Of a stretch of 7,720 nt of DNA, positions 1 to 5,509 are shown piece by piece. Below the pieces are notes generated by a model. It saw only the letters and a program-made list of their open reading frames with translations, was not told where the DNA came from and made no database searches. The translations under genes were made by a program, and so were the position numbers. This stretch comes from Clostridia bacterium. GTDB lineage: Bacteria; Bacillota; Clostridia; Christensenellales; Aristaeellaceae. Each line of letters begins with the position of its first letter. Position 1 is the stretch's first letter. The DNA is taken from contig JAUNBY010000141.1 of the NCBI GenBank assembly GCA_030526935.1, positions 1 to 7,720 on the forward strand. The letters are read 5' to 3'.

Positions 1-387
1 GGCGCCAGCGGAAGCCTGAGCTGGCGCGAAGGGGATTTTTGCAGGGTATGGACGGCAAACCCGTCCCATCCCATAGCGCGCGGGATACCGGAGCACTTTG
101 AACTCGACCCGGAGGAAATGTACGGCGAGCCGTTCGACGTGGCCAAGCCCGACGACGTGGTGTTCATAAGCTGGTTCAGGGGCGGAGAGGTGCTTCGCTC
201 GGGTCTTACGTGGCATCGCGGATACGGCAGGATATTCTACTTCCAGCCGGGACACGAGACGAACCCTTCATATCAAAACCCTCATGTGCGGCGGATAATA
301 CAAAACGCCGTGCGCTGGGCCGCGCCGGAAATAACGCGCGAGTCGCTCGACTGCCGCTGGAGGCCCCAGCCGCTTGTAAGCGAATAA
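1..387 (+). CDS. ThuA-domain protein, C-terminal part (5' end outside window)
   Basis: The reading frame is open from the first base and stops with TAA at 385-387, giving the last 128 residues of a protein whose start lies outside the window. The stretch with FISWFRGGEV, then YFQPGHET, then a tail reading NAVRWAAP is characteristic of the ThuA (trehalose-utilisation) domain. This is a class I glutamine-amidotransferase-like fold of roughly 240 residues, so about half is present. The family was named from rhizobial trehalose/maltitol/sucrose catabolism and is usually found beside sugar oxidoreductases and ABC transporters; its exact reaction is not settled. The Met codon at 118 is not the start, because homology continues upstream of it (residues reading RVWTANPSHPIARGIP) and no ribosome binding site precedes it. 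All seven isoleucines in the fragment are ATA codons. No convincing terminator follows. The family call is secure; the substrate is unknown. Confidence 0.88.
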   Translation, partial: GASGSLSWREGDFCRVWTANPSHPIARGIPEHFELDPEEMYGEPFDVAKPDDVVFISWFRGGEVLRSGLTWHRGYGRIFYFQPGHETNPSYQNPHVRRIIQNAVRWAAPEITRESLDCRWRPQPLVSE

Positions 388-429
388 GAATCGCATTCGT
401 AACCGTTTTCGGGCGATTGAGCGACGTTT

Positions 430-443
430 AGTAAACACTTACA
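430..443 (-). promoter_or_regulatory. Candidate cre-like (CcpA/LacI-family) operator
   Basis: Read on the minus strand the bases are TGTAAGTGTTTACT. This matches the catabolite-responsive element consensus TGWAARCGYTWNCW at 13 of 14 positions; the exception is the central CG, which is TG here. The site is centred about 90 bases upstream of the expected transcription start of the flavoprotein gene. That is far enough upstream to suit activation or looping rather than simple occlusion. It could instead be the site of another LacI-family regulator, or chance. No regulator gene is in the window. Confidence 0.4.
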
Positions 444-469
444 GCGTGGAAATTTTTCGAGTTGAAATC

Positions 470-492
470 ATTAATATCGTTAATATTTTAAC
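470..492 (+). promoter_or_regulatory. AT-rich UP-element-like tract with direct repeat
   Basis: The bases just upstream of the -35 box are almost entirely A and T. They include TTAATAT twice (471-477 and 480-486) at a 9-base spacing. The position corresponds to about -58 to -36 of the promoter, where an UP element would contact the RNA polymerase alpha subunit. The repeat could alternatively be a regulator site. The assignment rests on composition and position only. Confidence 0.4.
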
Positions 493-520
493 TTGACACG
501 AAAACAAACGGGGCTATAAT
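493..520 (+). promoter_or_regulatory. Consensus sigma-70/sigma-A promoter of the flavoprotein gene
   Basis: A perfect -35 box TTGACA (493-498) is separated by 16 bases from a perfect -10 box TATAAT (515-520). Transcription would start near 527 and leave a leader of about 28 bases before the ATG at 555. Both hexamers match the consensus exactly and the spacing is one base below the optimum, so this should be a strong promoter. The upstream Met codon at 519 lies inside the -10 box and so cannot be the translation start. Confidence 0.88.
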
Positions 521-541
521 GAATGACAGATTCTATTTCAC

Positions 542-548
542 AGGAGGG
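542..548 (+). promoter_or_regulatory. Ribosome binding site that fixes the flavoprotein start
   Basis: AGGAGGG sits 6 bases before the ATG at 555. It selects this start over the in-frame ATG at 519, which has no such site and lies within the promoter. Confidence 0.9.
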
Positions 549-554
549 TACATC

Positions 555-2345
555 ATGAGAATCAAGAGTATATTTTGTCTTATGCTGAGCCTGGTAATGG
601 CGTTCGCGATAGCGGGCGTTTCCTCAGCCGAACAGGTTTATCCGGCGGGTACTTATGAAGCGACCACCACCGGACACAACGCGCCCATAACTGTCGCCGT
701 AACGCTCGGCGATGACGCCATCGAGAACATAGAGGTTACAAACGACAATGAGACCATAGGAGTGGGAAAGATTGCCATCGAAAAGATGACCCGGCGCATC
801 GTCGATGAGCAGTCGCTCGCGGTAGATACCATCACCGGCGCAACCATAACCAGTTACGCGATTTTGAACGCAACGAGAATGGCGTTGACAGAAGCGGGCG
901 TAGACGTCGATGCTCTGAGCGTAGAGGCCGAAAAGGAACCCGCGCAGGATGAAACCTATACGGCGGACGTTATAGTAGTAGGCGGCGGCGGAGCGGGTCT
1001 CGCGGCGGCAATCTCCGCGCAGCAGAACGGCGCGAGCGTCGTGGTCGTCGAAAAGCTCGACATACTCGGCGGATCAACCAATATATCCGAGGGCGCCCTT
1101 AACGCCGTGGATCCCGTTCGCCAGGGCGCGCAGGGCATAGAGGACTCATATGAGAACTTCATCACCCAGACCTACGAGGGCGGACACCAGGTCGGCGACA
1201 TGGAGCTCATCACCTACATGTGCGAAAACTCCATGGCGACTATCGAGTGGATGGAATCCATCGGCGTGGCCTTCAGAGACGAAGTCGGAACCGCTACGGG
1301 CGCGCTTTTCCAGCGCAGCCATTATCCCACCACGCCTTCGGGCAACAGCTATATTCGCGTGTTTGAGGAGTATATTTCAGAGCACACCGATGCCATAACC
1401 GTTCTCACCGGAACCACCGCCACGACCCTCGTTACCGACGAAGGCGAGGTTACAGGCGTTCTGGCTACGGGCAAGGAAGGGCAGAGCGTGACGCTGAACG
1501 CCAATAACGGCGTCATACTCGCCACCGGCGGCTTTGGAGCCAACAAAGAGCTTCTTGCCCAGTACAATACCGGCGTATGGGCGCACGTAGACGTTACGGC
1601 GCTCGGATGCACCAATATGGCTCAGAGCGCGACTGGCGCGGGCATTGAAATGGCTACCGCGATAGGGGCTGACGTTACTGGAATGAGCGATATACAGCTT
1701 CATCCCTGCGGAACCCCCGGCACCGGACTGATGGAGAACATCCGCACCTCCGGACGCAACCGCATTTTCGTAAACAGCGACGGAAACCGCTTCGTAAACG
1801 AGGGAGCGGCCCGCGACACCCTCGCGCAGGCGGTTCTCGACCAGGAAGGTCAGACCTACTGGATCGTTGTCAACAGCGTTCGCTATCCTTCCCGCGATTA
1901 CGTGGACAATAACGGCGCTACCATCGCCAACATGGTCGCTCAGGGAAGCGTCATAGAGGCCGATACGCTCGAAGAACTGGCTGAAAAGACTGGAATGAGC
2001 GCCGAAAACCTCATTTCCGCAATTGATAACTACAACGCGATAGTCCGCGGCGAGTTGGAAGACGAGCTTGGCTTCGTAGCCAACAACCAGGCCGACGTCG
2101 AAATGACCGAAGGCCCCTGGTACGCCTGCAGGAAAGTCGCTACCGTTCACCACACGATGGGCGGATTGAAGATCAATACCGACACCCAGGTCATCGATAC
2201 CGATGGCAACGTCATATCCGGACTCTACGCCGCTGGCGAAGTCACCGGAGGAATCCACGGCTCCAACCGGCTCGGCGGAAACGCTATAGCCGATTGCATG
2301 ACCTACGGCAAGAGAGCGGGCGAAGTAGCCGCCGCCAATAAATAA
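555..2345 (+). CDS. Secreted FMN/FAD flavoprotein reductase (fumarate/urocanate reductase family)
   Basis: The product has 596 residues. A Sec signal peptide (residues 1-25, likely cut after VSSA) lacks a lipobox Cys, so the protein should act outside the membrane. Residues about 30-110 form an FMN-binding domain; DTITGATITS (91-100) is the ApbE flavinylation motif, with Thr97 the expected acceptor. An acidic linker leads to an FAD_binding_2 domain (from about 137) with the dinucleotide motif VVGGGGAGLAA and the closing HGSNRLGGNA. By eye, the catalytic residues of Shewanella fumarate reductase FccA (His365, Arg402, His504, Arg544) align with His383, Arg420, His532 and Arg572, with identical spacing within each pair. 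There is no heme domain or CxxCH, so electrons must enter through the FMN. Gram-positive relatives are extracellular fumarate or urocanate reductases fed by a membrane flavin or quinone electron-transfer system. The substrate here is undetermined. The gene has its own strong promoter and a terminator hairpin, and no partner gene lies next to it. Confidence 0.9.
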   Translation: MRIKSIFCLMLSLVMAFAIAGVSSAEQVYPAGTYEATTTGHNAPITVAVTLGDDAIENIEVTNDNETIGVGKIAIEKMTRRIVDEQSLAVDTITGATITSYAILNATRMALTEAGVDVDALSVEAEKEPAQDETYTADVIVVGGGGAGLAAAISAQQNGASVVVVEKLDILGGSTNISEGALNAVDPVRQGAQGIEDSYENFITQTYEGGHQVGDMELITYMCENSMATIEWMESIGVAFRDEVGTATGALFQRSHYPTTPSGNSYIRVFEEYISEHTDAITVLTGTTATTLVTDEGEVTGVLATGKEGQSVTLNANNGVILATGGFGANKELLAQYNTGVWAHVDVTALGCTNMAQSATGAGIEMATAIGADVTGMSDIQLHPCGTPGTGLMENIRTSGRNRIFVNSDGNRFVNEGAARDTLAQAVLDQEGQTYWIVVNSVRYPSRDYVDNNGATIANMVAQGSVIEADTLEELAEKTGMSAENLISAIDNYNAIVRGELEDELGFVANNQADVEMTEGPWYACRKVATVHHTMGGLKINTDTQVIDTDGNVISGLYAAGEVTGGIHGSNRLGGNAIADCMTYGKRAGEVAAANK

Positions 2346-2361
2346 CAACCACAATTGATAT

Positions 2362-2391
2362 AAGAAAGTGCGCCGCGAGGCGCACTTTCTT
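2362..2391. terminator. Terminator hairpin between convergent genes, likely bidirectional
   Basis: A perfect 13-bp stem (2362-2374 with 2379-2391) closes on the loop GCGA, a GNRA-type tetraloop. The AAGAAAG/CTTTCTT base of the stem supplies T-rich 3' ends on both strands. It starts 16 bases after the flavoprotein stop codon, so it should end that transcript, and it could also catch read-through of the minus-strand operon. The T-tract is mostly inside the stem, so efficiency is uncertain. Confidence 0.85.
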
Positions 2392-2421
2392 TACCATCGA
2401 GAAGCTGTATCCGTACATAAA

Positions 2422-2447
2422 AGAGCGAGGAAGCGGTTCCTCACTCT
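2422..2447 (-). terminator. Rho-independent terminator of the metG operon
   Basis: An 11-bp stem (2422-2432 with 2437-2447) closes on a 4-base loop, 13 bases beyond the PHP gene's stop codon. On the plus strand one position is a C-A mismatch (2426/2443). On the minus strand the same position is a G-U wobble, and the stem is followed by CTCTTTTATG, a short U-run. Both features point to function on the minus strand, ending the metG-to-PHP operon. Confidence 0.8.
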
Positions 2448-2460
2448 ATCATTCTTTGAA

Positions 2461-3753
2461 TTATAAATCCTTAAACATATTCCGCCCAATCTCGGCAAAC
2501 TCAAGCGTACGCTTTTTCAGATCCGGCTGCTTTTTGACGGACTCCGGCGAGAAGAAGCCGCGCTCGGGGTTTCCGGTGGCGAGGTTTTCATGGGCGATCA
2601 ACGCCCACGTCGATTCATAGAGATTCCTGAACTCGGGGGCGCGCTGCGCCATGCAGACGAAGGGCTGGCGCGGCTGGTTGATGTCCTCGCCGCTTATCCG
2701 GAACATCTCGTATTTGTCGCAAAGCGCGCGAAGCCTCGTAAGCTGCGCCGGGGTGTTGCGGGAGGGCATGTAGCTCACCGCGTGGAAGCCGACGTCGCGA
2801 AGATAGGGGAAAAGCTCGTCGAGATAATCGTCCTCGAATTTCTGCGCGCGCTTGTCTCCGGTGACGGAATCGCCCACGTCGCCCAGATAGGGATACGCCA
2901 TTATAGCGCCTATATCGTTCGCGTGCGCGATTATCGTCTTGAAGTCGTTAAGCTCGTCCGTCGCCGGTATGTAGAAGCGGTTTATAAGCTCGGCCTTTAT
3001 CCAGCCTATCAAATCGTATACGCGGTGAGGATTCTCCGCGTCGAGCAAATATCCCTCTATGCGCGGAGCGATGGGAAGCTTCATATCGTTTTTGATAAAC
3101 GATATCAGATCCTTCGCGTCGGGGAAGCGCTCGAGAAGTTTGTTGGCCAGGGCACAGCTAATGTGCCTTTCGGTGATGGAGCCTCCGACGGGATAGTTGG
3201 ATATGGAAACGACGTCGCGGTCGAAATCTATATGTATGTCGAACGCGGCGAGCATTCCGTTTATGGAGTTAACCATCGCGCGGTTGCGGACGTTGCGCTT
3301 TTCGCGCATGGGTATGAAATACTCGTTCAATGCGCCGGCTTTGTCGTGGGGTACGCCGTGTATTGTCAGATAGGTCATTCCCGCCTGATCGGGATTGTTG
3401 AACTTTTTGTCGGCAAAGGGCGTGTCGAGCATGGACGCGCGGCACTCCATGCCAACGGTTCCGGGTATGCCGACGATTTCACAGGCTTTGAGGAACTCGT
3501 CGCATCCGGCTATGGAATCGTGGTCTATAAGCCCGCAGGTGCAAAGGCCCGACTGCCAGGAAAACCATACGGCGGCCGTCGGGGAATAGGGCGAGAACGA
3601 ATAGGTCGTATGTATGTGGTTGTTCACGTCCTCGTGCGTCTCGGGAAGCGGAAGCCGCCCCTCGCGGGCGTCTTGCACGAGCTTTCCGAGATTGTCAAGC
3701 CGTTCGGGAGCGTTGAGAAGCTTTAGCGCCTCTTCGCGGGATATATTCTGCAT
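2461..3753 (-). CDS. PHP-domain metal-dependent hydrolase-like protein with altered metal site
   Basis: The product has 430 residues. The ATG at 3753-3751 follows AGGAGG (3766-3761) by 7 bases. The PHP (polymerase and histidinol phosphatase) superfamily is recognised by NNHIHTTYSFSP (His46, His48), GLIDHDSIAG (Asp77, His78, Asp79) and GMECRAS (Glu103), plus later His132 and His197. PHP proteins are usually di- or trinuclear metal phosphoesterases. By eye, three canonical positions look changed: the Asp of HxHTxxSD is Phe53, the His of the AHP motif is Tyr287 (IMAYPYLGD), and the His of the final SDxH is Asn359 (SGEDINQP). It is also longer than a minimal PHP domain (about 250-300 residues). 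There is no signal peptide or membrane segment, so it is probably cytoplasmic. It is last in the metG operon, 11 bases after the hydrolase gene. The superfamily is confident; the substrate is unknown. Confidence 0.8.
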   Translation of the reverse strand: MQNISREEALKLLNAPERLDNLGKLVQDAREGRLPLPETHEDVNNHIHTTYSFSPYSPTAAVWFSWQSGLCTCGLIDHDSIAGCDEFLKACEIVGIPGTVGMECRASMLDTPFADKKFNNPDQAGMTYLTIHGVPHDKAGALNEYFIPMREKRNVRNRAMVNSINGMLAAFDIHIDFDRDVVSISNYPVGGSITERHISCALANKLLERFPDAKDLISFIKNDMKLPIAPRIEGYLLDAENPHRVYDLIGWIKAELINRFYIPATDELNDFKTIIAHANDIGAIMAYPYLGDVGDSVTGDKRAQKFEDDYLDELFPYLRDVGFHAVSYMPSRNTPAQLTRLRALCDKYEMFRISGEDINQPRQPFVCMAQRAPEFRNLYESTWALIAHENLATGNPERGFFSPESVKKQPDLKKRTLEFAEIGRNMFKDL

Positions 3754-3764
3754 ATGTGTGCCTC

Positions 3765-4724
3765 CTAATCATTACTGTCCAATCGTTCCTCGCCTTGCAA
3801 GACGCGAATGCCGATCAGATCAAGAAAGTCTTTTATCGCGCGGACGCACTTTTCCCGGTCCACCAGAAAGCTGCATCCGTGCTTCGCGCCGGGTATAGTC
3901 AATAATGTCTTTTCGCTTGCGCACGCTTCGTAGTTTTCGCGGCTCATATAGCAGGGGACGAAACCATCCGCCTCGCCGTGAACAAATAAAACCGGTATTT
4001 TGGCTTTTTTGACGGCTTCAATGGCTGACGACGACGCGGGATCGTAGCCCGTGAACAGCTTGACCAGCAGCGATACCCCCGGCATTATAAGCTGGGGTAT
4101 GCAGTACATATCGCGCTTAGCCACATACGACCATATGGCCTTTGGCGAGGTGTATCCGCAATCGGCTATGACACCCGCGACATTTGAGGGAAGCTCCAGG
4201 TCGAGAGTCATCAAAACCGTCGCCGCGCCCATGGATATGCCGTCGAATATTATCTTGTCGGGGTGGTATTTCTCGTTTAAAAACCCGGCCCAGTCGACGA
4301 TATCGTATCTCTCGGCGAGGCCAAAGAGTATATACTTTCCCTCGCTGTCCCCGTGGGAACGCATGTCGATGGAGAGTATATTAAGCCCCAGTTCGTGGTA
4401 CATTTGAAAGGCGCAGGCGAAGTCTATAAAGCGGTTTGAGCGATAGCCGTGCACGAGTATTATGGTGTTTTTACTTCCCTCGCAAGGGAGGTACGCGGCG
4501 TACAGCTTCTGTCCGTCGCGGCTGGTTATCGACACCTTCTCGGAAGGCTGAGACAAAAACCAGTCCCTGCCGGCGTGAATCATATCGCGATACGCATACC
4601 ACGTCGAGTGCGGGTTTTCGGTACCGGGATCGGGCTTGCGCCTGAGGCACGCCACGCAGAACATTATAAAGCAGTACAGAAAATACACGGCTGCTATAAT
4701 CAAGGCGATTCGGACGAATACCAT
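3765..4724 (-). CDS. Membrane-anchored alpha/beta hydrolase, YqkD-like
   Basis: The product has 319 residues. One hydrophobic segment at residues about 4-26 is followed by RRK, suggesting a single membrane anchor. The anchor's positive charges follow it, so the topology is uncertain. The alpha/beta-hydrolase fold starts near residue 63. It shows the oxyanion-region HGYRSN (92-97), DMRSHGDSEGK (120-130), the nucleophile elbow GISMGA with Ser164, an acid Asp253 in HGEADGFVP, and a catalytic His282 in GAKHG. The order and wording resemble Bacillus YqkD and other S9-like serine hydrolases of unknown substrate. The ATG at 4724-4722 overlaps the TAA of tatD by one base (TAATG), and AAGGAGG (4738-4732) lies 7 bases before it inside tatD, so translation is probably coupled. 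The TAG stop falls in the PHP gene's ribosome binding site. The catalytic triad is intact; esterase, lipase or peptidase activity cannot be told apart here. Confidence 0.87.
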   Translation of the reverse strand: MVFVRIALIIAAVYFLYCFIMFCVACLRRKPDPGTENPHSTWYAYRDMIHAGRDWFLSQPSEKVSITSRDGQKLYAAYLPCEGSKNTIILVHGYRSNRFIDFACAFQMYHELGLNILSIDMRSHGDSEGKYILFGLAERYDIVDWAGFLNEKYHPDKIIFDGISMGAATVLMTLDLELPSNVAGVIADCGYTSPKAIWSYVAKRDMYCIPQLIMPGVSLLVKLFTGYDPASSSAIEAVKKAKIPVLFVHGEADGFVPCYMSRENYEACASEKTLLTIPGAKHGCSFLVDREKCVRAIKDFLDLIGIRVLQGEERLDSND

Positions 4725-5509
4725 TATATTGCCTCCTTGACGTTGAAGAAGCGAAGGGCGTTGTTATACGCCGCCAGAGCCAGTTCATCCTCGCCGACGC
4801 CGCGCATGGCGGCTATGGCGCGGGCGGTATAGGCTACGTATGCCGGTTCGTTGCGCTTTCCGCGCATGGGAACCGGGGCCATATAGGGGCAGTCGGTTTC
4901 GACCATCAGCCTGTCGAGAGGCATTTTTTGCGCCACCTCTACTAGCTTTCTCGCGTTTTTAAAGGTTATCACGCCGGTAAAGGATATATATAGCCCCATG
5001 TCCAGATACGCGCGGGCGCTTTCCCAGCTGCCGCTGAAACAGTGCATGACGCATTTCGGCAATCTCCCCGCCCTGTAAAACGAGCGCAGTATTTCCGTAG
5101 TTTCTCCGTGCGCCTCGCGTATATGCAGTATGGCCGGAAGATTCATATCAAAAGCTGTGTCGAGTTGAGCCTCGAACGCGATCCGTTGCGCGTCGCGTGG
5201 CGAAAAATCATAGTGATAGTCAAGCCCCGTTTCGCCAAGCGCCACCACTTTATCGCTCTTAAGCGCCTTTTTCAGATCTTCCCGAAGTTCGTCCGTCCAA
5301 AGCCTGGCATCGTGCGGGTGCAGACCTATAGCGGCGTACAGGCAATCGTTTTCTTTTGCGAGGGATATGGCTTTTTCGCCGTCCGACGAAATATCCCCGA
5401 CAACCACGGCGAGAGACACCCCCGCTTCGCGCATACGGGATATGACGCCGCCGCGGTCGGCGTCAAAGTCGTCCGCGGCAATATGGCAATGCGTGTCAAA
5501 CAGCTTCAT
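4724..5509 (-). CDS. tatD: TatD-family metal-dependent deoxyribonuclease
   Basis: The product has 261 residues, the usual TatD length. It is a TIM-barrel metal-dependent nuclease of the amidohydrolase superfamily. Members act as 3'-5' exonucleases or AP endonucleases in DNA repair or DNA turnover. Metal ligands are visible in order: FDTHCH (His7, His9), GETGLDYH (Glu93), LHIREA (His129), MHCFSGS (His156) and ETDCPY (Asp206). A longer frame runs 26 codons upstream into metG, but the ATG at 5509-5507 is chosen because MKLFDTHCH is the conserved family N-terminus. That ATG overlaps the metG TGA by one base (TGATG). The nearest GGAGG is 15 bases away, too far for normal use, so translation is probably coupled to metG. 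The metG-tatD order is common in Firmicutes (Bacillus metS-yabD). The role is probably housekeeping; the family call is very secure. Confidence 0.95.
   Translation of the reverse strand: MKLFDTHCHIAADDFDADRGGVISRMREAGVSLAVVVGDISSDGEKAISLAKENDCLYAAIGLHPHDARLWTDELREDLKKALKSDKVVALGETGLDYHYDFSPRDAQRIAFEAQLDTAFDMNLPAILHIREAHGETTEILRSFYRAGRLPKCVMHCFSGSWESARAYLDMGLYISFTGVITFKNARKLVEVAQKMPLDRLMVETDCPYMAPVPMRGKRNEPAYVAYTARAIAAMRGVGEDELALAAYNNALRFFNVKEAI

Larger units (their letters stand above)
388..492. other. Intergenic region upstream of the flavoprotein promoter
   Basis: This stretch between the ThuA gene and the flavoprotein promoter holds no supportable gene. It contains a weak 6-bp inverted repeat (389-394 with 413-418) that has an 18-base loop and no T-run, a candidate LacI-family operator (430-443), and an AT-rich tract next to the -35 box (470-492). 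The upstream ThuA transcript could read through into it. Confidence 0.6.

Noticed and set aside
389..418. Inverted repeat AATCGC/GCGATT after the ThuA gene as a terminator
   Set aside because: The stem is only 6 bp with an 18-base loop and no following T-run.
555..629. Lipoprotein signal on the flavoprotein
   Set aside because: The only nearby Cys (residue 8) is at the start of the hydrophobic core, not at a lipobox after it; the VSSA site fits signal peptidase I.
1377..2354. A 325-codon open frame on the minus strand opposite the flavoprotein
   Set aside because: It is antisense to the conserved FAD domain, has no family motif, and its translation looks like a complement shadow.
2590..3726. 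A 378-codon open frame on the plus strand opposite the PHP gene
   Set aside because: It lies antisense inside a gene with clear PHP motifs, shows no recognisable domain and has a low-complexity Val/Arg/Gly-rich translation, as expected from an antisense shadow.
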